DNA of 64,000 nt. Origin: Streptomyces cinerochromogenes (GTDB lineage Bacteria > Actinomycetota > Actinomycetes > Streptomycetales > Streptomycetaceae). The notes under the pieces are model-generated. The model was not told where the DNA came from. It searched no databases and worked only from the letters and a program-made list of their open reading frames with translations. The stretch covers positions 1-64,000 of the forward strand of contig NZ_BMRM01000010.1 in the NCBI RefSeq assembly GCF_014648635.1, read 5' to 3'. The translations under genes and the position numbers were made by a program. Each line of letters opens with the position of its first letter. Position 1 is the stretch's first letter. This document shows positions 41,591 through 48,434 of this stretch, one piece after another.

Positions 41591-41874
41591 GGGCCCATCA
41601 TGGCGCGCTCACCCGCCCGCAACCAGGTCGTGAGCGAGCATTAACCGACCTGTATCCAGCAGGCGTTCAGAAATCCGCACACAGATCCACCCATCGAACA
41701 ACCCCGCCCCCATCCGACCCACCCACCTCCCCACCCTCGGCACCCACCCCGGCCCACCCGTCCCCCTTCCCTCGACTCCGTCCCGGCCCACCCGTCCCCG
41801 CTCCCTCGACTGCATCCCGACCCGCCCTCCCCCCTCTCCCTCCACGCCCACCCGGGCCCACCGGCCTCCCTCCC
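41591..41874. other. pyrimidine-rich intergenic DNA left of the island
   Basis: No gene is seen. From about 41700 the plus strand is almost entirely C/T with C-rich blocks such as CCCACCCGTCCCC repeated imperfectly (for example near 41753 and 41786). Taken together with the repeat at 41875-41919 this looks like the former upstream region of the MFS gene now found at 48463. Confidence 0.45.
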
Positions 41875-41919
41875 CCTCCCCGCCCACCCCTACCCTGAGT
41901 TTGTGCCGCAAATAAACAA
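41875..41919. repeat. left direct repeat of the island (attL-like)
   Basis: The left copy ends with TTTGTGCCGCAAATAAACA, which in frame reads VPQIN followed by NLIQ and a TGA stop, matching only the first five codons of the MFS gene at 48463. Compared with the right copy it has two mismatches (positions 41882 and 41899). Confidence 0.85.
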
Positions 41920-41947
41920 CCTGATCCAGTGACCGCAGACGAGAAGA

Positions 41948-41985
41948 CCCCGCTCATCCGCCACGGGGGAGGCAGACGAGCGGGG
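41948..41985. terminator. terminator of the graspetide operon
   Basis: CCCCGCTC (41948-41955) pairs with GAGCGGGG (41978-41985) around a 22-nt loop, with further pairing possible outside (AGACC/GGTCT). It lies 13 bp after the stop of the PIMT-like gene on the minus strand. Confidence 0.55.
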
Positions 41986-41998
41986 CCGGTCTCGGTGG

Positions 41999-43174
41999 TC
42001 AGGTAGGCAGCTGCCAGCGTGCGCCGCCGGGCAGGTGCCAGGCGTACGCACTGCCGTCGAACTCCCGGGCGTAGCCGAACCTGTCGTGTGCGGGGCGGCC
42101 GACGTCGGTCCACCACCGCCAGGCTTCCTCGGCCCGCTGCCACAGGCCTTCGTCGCCGCCGAACGTCACCATGCCCTCGTTGTCGCCTGCGAGCGGGACA
42201 CGGGCCCATGAGCCGTCCGGACGCTGGAGTTGCAGCGCGAGCCCTTCCTCGTCGCTGTAGTAGACGAGTTCGGCATCAGGCAGGTGGAAGGCGAGGACCA
42301 GGCGCAGCGCGTAGTGGGTGCGGATCTCCGCCGCCGTGAGCTGGGTCGGTCGGCTTCCCGTGGCCGGCGCTCGTTCCGGTCGAACCTGGGCAGGGTACGC
42401 GCGGGCATCGCTGCGCGCGGGCATGAACCGGCCGCCGTTGGTGGTGAAGAAGCCGCGGGTCAGGCCGTCGGCGCCGCAGGAGAGCCGTACCAGGCCGCCT
42501 TCGATCCCGAGTGCCAGGTCGGCGACGATGACGCCCCCGGGCCGCAGCTGGCGGACCCAGGCGTCGGGAATGGACGGCACGGAGCAGGTGGCGATGATCC
42601 GGTCGAACGTGCAGGCGTCCGGGTATCCCTGCGTTCCGTCCCCCGTCACCAGGCGCGGGTTGTAGCCGGCGTCGAACAGCCGGTCCCGCGCCGCGAAGAC
42701 GAGGTCATGGTCGATGTCCATGGAGTGGACGGCGGTGCTGCCCAGCCGGGCACACAGCAGGGCAGCGTTGTAGCCGGTTCCGGTGCCGATCTCCAGGACG
42801 CGATGGCCGTCGCTGACGCCGAGGTCCTCCAGCATCCCGGCCATGAGGCTCGGCTGCGTGCTGGATGAGGTGGGGATTCCGGTCCATGCGTCCGGTGCGA
42901 CCCGCTCAGCCGTCTCGGGGTCCAGGGCCGTGACGAGGGTGACGTCCCGGTAGGCGGCCTCCAGGTCTTCCTCGTCGTCGGCGTGACGCTCGCGCCACAC
43001 GGTGATTCCGCGGTCGTCGGTCTCCTGCTCGAACCACGAGGGGACGAACAGATGACGCGGCACATTAGCGAAGGCCTGCGCCCACGGCTTGCTGCGGATG
43101 GCTCCGAGGTCGGTGAGATCTTGGGCGAGTGAGGCCAGGTAGGGGCGGGCTGCGTCGAGGGCTGTGACGCTCAT
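41999..43174 (-). CDS. PIMT-like O-methyltransferase of an ATP-grasp RiPP system
   Basis: A protein of 391 residues. The N-terminal two thirds is a protein-L-isoaspartyl methyltransferase fold: PRHLFVPSWF, then TSSSTQPSLMAGMLEDL (the PIMT substrate loop) and SAM motif I VLEIGTGTGYNAALL. The C-terminal 130 residues form an extra domain absent from housekeeping PIMT but typical of the methyltransferase of ATP-grasp peptide systems. In the known graspetides fuscimiditide and amycolimiditide such enzymes methylate an Asp side chain, which then closes to an aspartimide. ATG 43174 overlaps the ATP-grasp stop by 4 bp with GAGGAG upstream; longer frames are rejected. Confidence 0.88.
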   Translation of the reverse strand: MSVTALDAARPYLASLAQDLTDLGAIRSKPWAQAFANVPRHLFVPSWFEQETDDRGITVWRERHADDEEDLEAAYRDVTLVTALDPETAERVAPDAWTGIPTSSSTQPSLMAGMLEDLGVSDGHRVLEIGTGTGYNAALLCARLGSTAVHSMDIDHDLVFAARDRLFDAGYNPRLVTGDGTQGYPDACTFDRIIATCSVPSIPDAWVRQLRPGGVIVADLALGIEGGLVRLSCGADGLTRGFFTTNGGRFMPARSDARAYPAQVRPERAPATGSRPTQLTAAEIRTHYALRLVLAFHLPDAELVYYSDEEGLALQLQRPDGSWARVPLAGDNEGMVTFGGDEGLWQRAEEAWRWWTDVGRPAHDRFGYAREFDGSAYAWHLPGGARWQLPT

Positions 43175-44136
43175 GAGGAGACTCCTCGGAGTTCGTCGGC
43201 GATGGCTTGGGTAATCGGCAGGCCGGTCGCGTGCTCGATCCAGTCCCACTGCCCGCAGGGGTTTGCCTCCAGGAACGTCCAGGGGCCGTCCGGTCCAACG
43301 ATGAAGTCCATCGCGGCGAAGCGGAGTTCGAGACTGTCCATGTAGCGTCGCACGCCCTGGGCGACGTCCTTGGGGACTTCAGTGACCTGATAGGTGAGCG
43401 ACGCGTAGTCGGCCCGCCAGTCGGTGTGGGCGGTGTCGCTGCCCGCGTGGACCTCTGCTGCCAGCAGCCGGTCCCCCACAACGGTCAGCCGGACCTCGTG
43501 AGCCTTGTCGACCCAGGCCTGGAACAGGTGCGCTGTGGTGTCGATGCCGCGCAGGTCCCCCATGTCGGCGGCCTGGATGCGGCGGGTGTAGACGGTCTTC
43601 AGCTGGTCGTCCTCGATCAGGACGGGAGACGCCACCGGCTTGCAGATGATCGCGCCACGCATCTCACCGGCGAACGCGCGGACGGCATCCGGGCTGTTGG
43701 TGATGAGGGTGGCCGGGATCGTCAGGCCGCAGGCGCGGGCGGTGGCGAGCTGGAGCGGCTTGTACTCGGCGCGCGACATAGCCGCGGGGTGGGAGACCCA
43801 CCGGCAGTCCAGCGCGGTGATGATGCCGCCCAGACCGGAGCGGGCCTGAGCTGCGGCGAAGCGCCGCTCGGGCTCCGACATGGTGGGCGGGAAAGCGAAA
43901 GCGTTCGGGGCCCGGTAGTACACAGCGGTGACGCTGGCGAGGTCGACGGCTCGGAGTGGACTGGCGAGGCCGCCGGACCAGCCTCGCCGAGCGTCGATCC
44001 GCCCGGCGAGGGTGAGGTCCTGCGGGAACTCGGCGGTGTCCATGCGGAACACCTCCGCGCCGCCGTCGGTGAGCGCCTTGACGACCCGGTCGGTCGGCCA
44101 GTCGTCACGGGCCGCGATCACAAGAACGGCGGTCAT
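43171..44136 (-). CDS. ATP-grasp ribosomal peptide maturase (SAV_5884 type, graspetide ligase)
   Basis: A ligase of 321 residues. The N-terminal domain starts TAVLVIAARDDWPTDRVVKALTDGGAEVFRMDTAEFP, the usual start of this family. The ATP-grasp core includes YKPLQLATARACGLTIPATLITN, the nucleotide-binding Lys in GAIICKPVASP, and the Mg-binding acidic pair at the end (DFIVGPDGPWTFLEANPCGQWDWIE). These enzymes form omega-ester or omega-amide bonds between Thr/Ser/Lys and Asp/Glu side chains of a precursor peptide. It starts only 7 nt after the precursor stop (or 4 nt, if the adjacent GTG 44139 is used) and overlaps the methyltransferase by 4 bp: one operon. Confidence 0.9.
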   Translation of the reverse strand: MTAVLVIAARDDWPTDRVVKALTDGGAEVFRMDTAEFPQDLTLAGRIDARRGWSGGLASPLRAVDLASVTAVYYRAPNAFAFPPTMSEPERRFAAAQARSGLGGIITALDCRWVSHPAAMSRAEYKPLQLATARACGLTIPATLITNSPDAVRAFAGEMRGAIICKPVASPVLIEDDQLKTVYTRRIQAADMGDLRGIDTTAHLFQAWVDKAHEVRLTVVGDRLLAAEVHAGSDTAHTDWRADYASLTYQVTEVPKDVAQGVRRYMDSLELRFAAMDFIVGPDGPWTFLEANPCGQWDWIEHATGLPITQAIADELRGVSS

Positions 44137-44143
44137 CACGGGA

Positions 44144-44437
44144 TCAGTCCTTCGCGCCCTCGTCCAGCGGCGGCGGGTTCTTCACGTTGCCGTCCGGGAT
44201 GGTCGGGGTGTGCGTCTGCATGTACGGCAGGGGGCCGTCGTACAGGCCGACGGACATCTGCAACTGCTCGTCGTAGACGGCGGGCGGCAGGACGGTCGCC
44301 TGGCTGGAGTCGGGGACGCGGGCGAAGCGGAGAATCCACGGGCGGGTCTCGGCGCCCGTGGGCGGCTCCGTGGAGTGCGGGATGCGCCCGTTCTCGGGCG
44401 CGAGCGGGAACGCTTCCCGCACGTCTGCAACGGTCAT
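44144..44437 (-). CDS. graspetide-type RiPP precursor peptide
   Basis: A peptide of 97 residues. The leader carries RPWILRF at residues 32-38, matching the PWxLRF element I associate with ATP-grasp target leaders. The presumptive core begins near residue 74: QTHTPTIPDGN then NPPPLDEGAKD to the end. Thr75, Thr77 and Thr79 are candidate ester donors; Asp92, Glu93 and Asp97 candidate acceptors; Asp82-Gly83 is the favoured context for PIMT-driven aspartimide formation (Asp67-Gly68 is another). ATG 44437 has AAGGA 8 nt upstream. It is first in the operon precursor - ATP-grasp - methyltransferase. The modified residues are predictions. Confidence 0.8.
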   Translation of the reverse strand: MTVADVREAFPLAPENGRIPHSTEPPTGAETRPWILRFARVPDSSQATVLPPAVYDEQLQMSVGLYDGPLPYMQTHTPTIPDGNVKNPPPLDEGAKD

Positions 44438-44697
44438 GTTCTGTCCTTGGCTCGGTTGTTGATGCTGTCACCGTCCTCCCGCGTCACTGCGGGCAGGACG
44501 GGGTCTGTTGGGAAGAAGGGCCGGCCGCGGGGGACGGTCACACGACGCGCGCTCTCCTTGGGTGCCCGTCCCCGCCGAGGGCTTCCGGACCCCGCGGCGG
44601 GGCGGGCGTCACCCGCCGTGCCGCGGCTTCCGTTCCGTGACACGACGGGGGCTTGTAGGGTGCGGCCCTGACCCGGAGCGGCCGCCATGGGGGTGCG
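44438..44697. promoter_or_regulatory. promoter region of the graspetide operon
   Basis: These 260 bp between the small-gene cassette and the precursor hold no convincing gene. Two small hairpins are visible: GGCGGG-CGTCA-CCCGCC (about 44597-44613), a possible end for the cassette transcript, and CCCGC-GTCACT-GCGGG (about 44478-44493). The precursor promoter should lie between them and 44437. Confidence 0.4.
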
Positions 44698-44793
44698 TCA
44701 GTGCGGCGTCCTCGCGAGCACCAAGGCGAGGACCGGGGCCGAGACGACCACCACGTACATGAGCAGTGCGGGGATCGATCTCATGACCGTCAC
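44698..44793 (-). CDS. 31-residue single-helix membrane peptide
   Basis: The peptide reads MTVMRSIPALLMYVVVVSAPVLALVLARTPH: a short start, one hydrophobic helix (about residues 8-27) and a basic end. Its GTG start at 44793 overlaps the stop codon of the preceding gene as GTGA, which is the main argument that it is translated. No homologue is known to me. It is the last gene of a four-gene coupled cassette. Confidence 0.55.
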   Translation of the reverse strand: MTVMRSIPALLMYVVVVSAPVLALVLARTPH

Positions 44794-44990
44794 TTCCCGC
44801 CGACGAAAACCAGAGCGGCGACGCGGAGAGACGCGCGACCCGGCTCGGTGGCCTGGTAGCGGTGTGCGCGGTGTGCCCAGATGTTCCAGCCCGATCCTGA
44901 GCTGCCTTCCTGGAAGGCGATCAGAACCGCGTCCTCTGTGTCGAGGATCGGCTTGGCGCATGCTCGGCAGACATGCGCAGTGGCAGTCAC
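44790..44990 (-). CDS. 66-residue protein with a CxxC pair
   Basis: A small protein: VTATAHVCRACAKPILDTEDAVLIAFQEGSSGSGWNIWAHRAHRYQATEPG followed by a strand-rich end. One CxxC is visible (CRAC) and His/Trp residues further on, so a metal-stabilised fold is possible but incomplete. Its GTG start at 44990 overlaps the upstream stop (GTGA) and its stop overlaps the next start in the same way. The role is unknown. Confidence 0.65.
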   Translation of the reverse strand: MTATAHVCRACAKPILDTEDAVLIAFQEGSSGSGWNIWAHRAHRYQATEPGRASLRVAALVFVGGK

Positions 44991-45367
44991 CGGTGTTCGC
45001 TGCCCAGCTCTTCGTAGTGGTCGCACAGGGTCTTGAGGGCTCGGGCCAGGCGCCGGGCGTACGCGACCGCTCCGCTCGGGCCAGGCCCCGGGGTGGCGCG
45101 CAGTTTTCCCTGCGCCTCGCCGATGCAGACCTCCGCGCAGTACCGCGGAATGCTGTCCTTCGGCAGCTGCCCGGCCTTCTCCGCCACCTCGGGGATCAGC
45201 AGCTCCAGGTGGCCGCGCAGAAGCGCCGTGAGCAGGTCCAACCCTTCGGCGGCCGGAGTCAGTGCTCCGGGCCCGTCGGCCGGGCCGAGCAGCTTGGTGA
45301 CGGTCTCGCGCATCGTGGGGATGTCCACCAGCGCCGTGTCACTGCTGTGCCTCATCACGGCGTTCAC
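44987..45367 (-). CDS. DUF6415-like protein
   Basis: A helical protein of 126 residues: MRHSSDTALVDIPTMRETVTKLLG ... EGLDLLTALLRGHLELLIPEVAEKA ... and a C-terminal AYARRLARALKTLCDHYEELGSEHR. It resembles DUF6415, a family annotated as natural-product-biosynthesis associated and commonly found in streptomycete clusters and accessory regions; no activity is known. The start is taken as GTG 45367 because it overlaps the previous stop as GTGA; ATG 45355 is the alternative. Confidence 0.65.
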   Translation of the reverse strand: MNAVMRHSSDTALVDIPTMRETVTKLLGPADGPGALTPAAEGLDLLTALLRGHLELLIPEVAEKAGQLPKDSIPRYCAEVCIGEAQGKLRATPGPGPSGAVAYARRLARALKTLCDHYEELGSEHR

Positions 45368-45576
45368 GGACGCACCGCCTGGCCGGCACGGTCGCGGGGG
45401 CAGGCGCACGGCGGGTAGCCGGTGTCCAGGGTCAGGGGCAACGGCTCGTCGGTGAACGGCACCGTGACCGTGCCACGGTCGTGGATGATCTTGCCCCTGG
45501 GGTCCACGGTGTAGACGCGCAACGTCATGCCGCCGCCCCGTGCACTCGGCTGGGGCTGGACTGTACGGTTCATCAT
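45364..45576 (-). CDS. 70-residue protein, first of the coupled cassette
   Basis: A small protein: MMNRTVQPQPSARGGGMTLR followed by VYTVDPRGKIIHDRGTVTVPF and a C-terminal CAC motif (YPPCACPRDRAGQ). No family was recognised. The ATG at 45576 has GAGGGAG about 9 nt upstream; an internal ATG at 45528 would give 54 residues. It is divergent from the HTH/TPR regulator across 198 bp, so its promoter may be shared with or controlled by that regulator. Confidence 0.6.
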   Translation of the reverse strand: MMNRTVQPQPSARGGGMTLRVYTVDPRGKIIHDRGTVTVPFTDEPLPLTLDTGYPPCACPRDRAGQAVRP

Positions 45577-45695
45577 TGTCGACGCTCCCTCGCAGTTACG
45601 AGCGTTGGCCACGCCCCGGGGCCGTTCGCGCGGTCGCCGGGGTTCGTGTCTCGATCGTCGTCCGGGCGTGCAGTCCGCGGGATGACCAGCGGGGG

Positions 45696-45710
45696 TTACC
45701 GAGGCGGTAA
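45696..45710. promoter_or_regulatory. palindromic operator TTACCG-AGG-CGGTAA
   Basis: The 15-bp sequence TTACCGAGGCGGTAA is a perfect inverted repeat (6+3+6) in the divergent gap. TAATACACT starts inside its right arm and could supply a -10 element for the regulator gene 65 bp further on. The position suits autoregulation and control of the divergent small-gene cassette. Confidence 0.6.
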
Positions 45711-45774
45711 TACACTCGTTGCTGGTGCGGTACGGCGCGACGATGCGCATACGATCACTCCGGAAGTTGGCCCC

Positions 45775-47226
45775 ATGGATGCCACCACCCCCGGCCCGCT
45801 CGCCCCCGAAGTCCTCGACAGAGACGACCTGAAGCGAGCCTTGGCAGAGCACGACTTCGCTGCGGCCTTCTCCCTCATCAAGAAGTGGGGCGGCCTGTCG
45901 CAGAACCGCATCGCCTCCGCCTGCCAGCTCACACCCGGCAAGGTCTCCACGATCATCAGCGGTCAGCAGCAGGTCACCAGCTTCGACGTGATCTGCCGCA
46001 TTGCCGACGGGCTGCGCATCCCGGGACAGATGGTTGGACTTGCCGAACGCCCCTGGGAGAGACAGGCCGAGGCGCCCGACCCACAGCCTCGACAGCCCCC
46101 GGCCGCACGGTTATCAGATGACACGCCCTGGCGTCCCAACGCGACCGTGCACCTGGCCGTAGACCTCACCAGGAGCGATCTCGTGATGGACCGCCGCGCA
46201 GCCACACGCGCCCTCACCGGCGTCGCCCTGTCCGGCGCCGCCCTCCTCGACTCCCTTGAGGGTTGGCTCCAGCCCGCACCAGCCTCCGACAACGGCCACC
46301 GCCGGGGCCGCATCGGTATACGAGAGGTACAGGAGCTAGAAGGTACGGCGCGCGCCTTCCGCGCCTGGGACCACCGCTTCGGCGGAGGCCTGCGCCGCAA
46401 GGCCGTCGTCGGCCAACTCAACGAGGTCGCGAGTCACCTCGAAGAACACCAGGCGCCGGAGGTCGAGCGAGCCTTGTTCCGGGTGATGGCCTTCCTCGGA
46501 GGCACGGCCGCCACGATCGCGTGGGACTCCGGACTCCAGCAGCAAGCCCAGTCCTACTACCTGCTCGCCCTCCGCGCAGCCCACGCCGGCGGCGACCCAG
46601 CATTCGGCGCCAACGTGCTCGCGGGCATGGCCCGTCAGATGCTGTACCGAGACCGACCCCAGAACGCGCTGGAACTCGTGCACCTCGCACAGAAGGGCGC
46701 GGGCCGGCAGGCCAGTGCCCGGCTGCGCGCGATGCTCCACACCCGGGAAGCATGGGCGTACGCGGCGATGGGACGCCCGTCCGCCTTCAGGCGCGCCACC
46801 GCCGAAGCAGCCGAGGCCCTCACCGACGCCGGATCCGAGGAAGAGCCCTACTGGATCACCTACTTCAACGAAGCCGAACTGGCAGGCGTCACCGGCGGCC
46901 GCCTTCTCGACATGGCCCGGCAACACTCACAAGAGCACGCCGAGGCAGCCGCGGACTCCATCCGGCAGGCCATCAGGCGGCGCGGCCCCGAGGCAGGCCG
47001 CAGCCACGCACTCGACACAATCGGCCTGGCAGAGTGTCACTTCCTCATGGGCGACGTAGCCGGCGCCGTCGACCACACACGGCACGCTGTGGAAGCCGCC
47101 GCTCGCACCCAATCCGTACGCGTCCGGGCCCAGCTCAGCCAGCTGTACCCGTACACCGTCGGCCGGAGCGCTTCGCCGCGCGTCGCGGAAGCCCGCACAA
47201 TGATCCGCGACCTGCTGTCGAGTTGA
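45775..47226 (+). CDS. HTH/TPR pathway regulator with a TTA codon
   Basis: A protein of 483 residues. An XRE-type helix-turn-helix (GGLSQNRIASACQLTPGKVSTIISGQQQVTSFDVICRIADGLRIP, about residues 40-85) is followed by a linker and a C-terminal array of TPR-like helices (about 190-480; for example AQSYYLLALRAAHAGGDPAFGANVLAGMARQMLY). This layout is shared by many streptomycete cluster regulators. Codon 113 is TTA (46111-46113), the rare leucine codon read by bldA tRNA, so the protein may appear only late in growth. ATG 45775 has GGAAG 8 nt upstream. Together with the upstream palindrome it probably governs the island genes. Confidence 0.82.
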   Translation: MDATTPGPLAPEVLDRDDLKRALAEHDFAAAFSLIKKWGGLSQNRIASACQLTPGKVSTIISGQQQVTSFDVICRIADGLRIPGQMVGLAERPWERQAEAPDPQPRQPPAARLSDDTPWRPNATVHLAVDLTRSDLVMDRRAATRALTGVALSGAALLDSLEGWLQPAPASDNGHRRGRIGIREVQELEGTARAFRAWDHRFGGGLRRKAVVGQLNEVASHLEEHQAPEVERALFRVMAFLGGTAATIAWDSGLQQQAQSYYLLALRAAHAGGDPAFGANVLAGMARQMLYRDRPQNALELVHLAQKGAGRQASARLRAMLHTREAWAYAAMGRPSAFRRATAEAAEALTDAGSEEEPYWITYFNEAELAGVTGGRLLDMARQHSQEHAEAAADSIRQAIRRRGPEAGRSHALDTIGLAECHFLMGDVAGAVDHTRHAVEAAARTQSVRVRAQLSQLYPYTVGRSASPRVAEARTMIRDLLSS

Positions 47227-47235
47227 GGAAGAACC

Positions 47236-47727
47236 GTGACCACGATCGCCGTCACCGGACACATGGACCTGACCGACGCCAGCGTGCCCCTCGTACGCGA
47301 CGCTCTGAAGGAGACGCTCACGCCGTATGCCGGGCAGGGCAACCTGACCGGCATCTCATGCATCGCCAAGGGCTCAGACTCGCTGTTCGCTGAGGCGGTG
47401 CTGGAGCTGGGCGGCCGCCTGGTCGTGGTCATCCCTTCGCAGGACTACCGGCAGGCCAAGGTCAAGCCGGATCACGCGGAGACCTTTGACCGGCTCATGG
47501 CGGCCGCCGCCGAGGTCCTGGTCCTGGAACACGAGACCGCCAACCGCGCCGCGTACGAGGACGCCAACCGCACGCTCCTCCGCCGCGCTGACCGGCTCGT
47601 GGCCGTCTGGGACGGCCAGCCGCCGTCCGGCAAGGGCGGCGGCACCGCCGACACCGTCCTCGAAGCACGCGAGGCCGGCCTCCCTGTCGACGTCGTGTGG
47701 CCCGACGGAGCCGCACGCCCGAACTGA
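47236..47727 (+). CDS. Rossmann-like (SLOG-type) nucleotide-binding protein
   Basis: A protein of 163 residues. It opens TTIAVTGHMDLTDASVPLVRDALKETLTPYAG, a beta strand ending in a TGH-type loop, then ISCIAKGSDSLFAEAVLELGGRLVVVIPSQDYRQ and LVAVWDGQPPSGKGGGTADTVLEAREAGLPVDVVWPDG. That order is typical of SLOG or nucleoside-deoxyribosyltransferase-like sensors of nucleotides. The GTG at 47236 is 9 bp after the regulator stop with GAGGAAG upstream, so it is translated with the regulator. The role is unknown; a ligand-sensing partner is an inference. Confidence 0.65.
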   Translation: MTTIAVTGHMDLTDASVPLVRDALKETLTPYAGQGNLTGISCIAKGSDSLFAEAVLELGGRLVVVIPSQDYRQAKVKPDHAETFDRLMAAAAEVLVLEHETANRAAYEDANRTLLRRADRLVAVWDGQPPSGKGGGTADTVLEAREAGLPVDVVWPDGAARPN

Positions 47728-47748
47728 GCTTGGACAAGCACGACGAAG

Positions 47749-47784
47749 CGCCCCCTGCACAACCTCGCGGCTGCGCAGGGGGCG
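47749..47784. terminator. hairpin 1 after the regulator operon
   Basis: CGCCCCCTGC (47749-47758) pairs perfectly with GCAGGGGGCG (47775-47784) around a 16-nt loop, 22 bp after the last stop codon. Confidence 0.75.
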
Positions 47785-47792
47785 ACGATTAA

Positions 47793-47818
47793 GCCCCTGC
47801 TGTTGAGCCAGCAGGGGC
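47793..47818. terminator. hairpin 2 after the regulator operon
   Basis: GCCCCTGCTG (47793-47802) pairs perfectly with CAGCAGGGGC (47809-47818) around the loop TTGAGC, directly after hairpin 1. Confidence 0.75.
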
Positions 47819-47853
47819 CGGTGCCGCCTCTTCCACCGGGGGAGTACAGAAGA

Positions 47854-47871
47854 GGGGCGCCCAACCGCCCC
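47854..47871. terminator. hairpin 3
   Basis: GGGGCG (47854-47859) and CGCCCC (47866-47871) enclose CCCAAC. A weaker third hairpin in the same gap. Confidence 0.4.
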
Positions 47872-47969
47872 CGGGAGGGCCGGATCTAGACGACTCCGGT
47901 GAGGCGATGGGACGACAACAATGCGCCACTGTGGCCGAAACCCGCAAGGCTCAGGGCATGCGAAAATTC

Positions 47970-47993
47970 CCCACCGCCCAGGCGGGCGGTGGG
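47970..47993. terminator. hairpin 4, facing the collagen-like gene
   Basis: CCCACCGCCC (47970-47979) pairs perfectly with GGGCGGTGGG (47984-47993) around AGGC. It lies 10 bp after the minus-strand collagen-like stop and is probably its terminator. Confidence 0.7.
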
Positions 47994-48003
47994 ATCAGAT
48001 CGC

Positions 48004-48354
48004 TCAGAGGTGCTGGCGGCGTTGCGGGTCGAGGCCGAGCGCCTGCGGCGCGCTGGGAGAGTCGCTGTCGCTGGGCTGCGGTGCGGCGTCCTTCCGGCAG
48101 ATCAGGGCGTCTGGGTCGTCCGGGGGCGGCTGAAGGCTGTACCCGGCAGGGCAGGTCTGTCCGTCGCGGCCGTCCCTGCCGTCCGCCCCGTCTTGCCCTG
48201 CCGGGCCGGCGGGTCCTGGCGGACCGGGCGGACCGGGCGGACCGGTAGGGCCGACAGCACCGGGGGCACCCGTAACGGTCGCGCCGGTGGCCCCGGTCGC
48301 GCCGTCCTTCCCTCCGCCGCCGCTTCCGGCGCCGGCCACAACAGCGGCGACCAC
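48004..48354 (-). CDS. collagen-like Gly-X-Y protein, N-terminus uncertain
   Basis: The minus strand encodes a run of Gly-X-Y triplets (GPTGPPGPPGPPGPAGPAG and flanking GKDGATG / GADGRDGRDG) followed by a Cys-containing end (TCPAGYSLQPPPDDPDALICRKD). Similar collagen-like proteins with this terminal Cys pair occur in streptomycete phages and integrative elements, usually with an N-terminal membrane helix that is not evident here. GTG 48354, preceded by GGGGAGGGG, would give 116 residues; the frame stays open further upstream through the right repeat, so a longer ancestor cut at the island boundary is equally possible. Confidence 0.5.
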   Translation of the reverse strand: MVAAVVAGAGSGGGGKDGATGATGATVTGAPGAVGPTGPPGPPGPPGPAGPAGQDGADGRDGRDGQTCPAGYSLQPPPDDPDALICRKDAAPQPSDSDSPSAPQALGLDPQRRQHL

Positions 48355-48434
48355 CGCCCCCTCCCCACCCACCTCGGCCCAACCGACCAACCGACCGGCC
48401 GACCGGCCGGCCGCAGCGCGCCAGCCCTTGCAGG

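Noticed and set aside
41999..43249. Start of the PIMT-like methyltransferase at 43249
   Set aside because: The ATG at 43174 overlaps the ATP-grasp stop by four bases and has a ribosome binding site; the upstream extension is inside the ATP-grasp gene.
44508..44762. A plus-strand frame between the precursor and the small-gene cassette
   Set aside because: Arg/Gly-rich composition, no ribosome binding site, antisense to the small membrane peptide.
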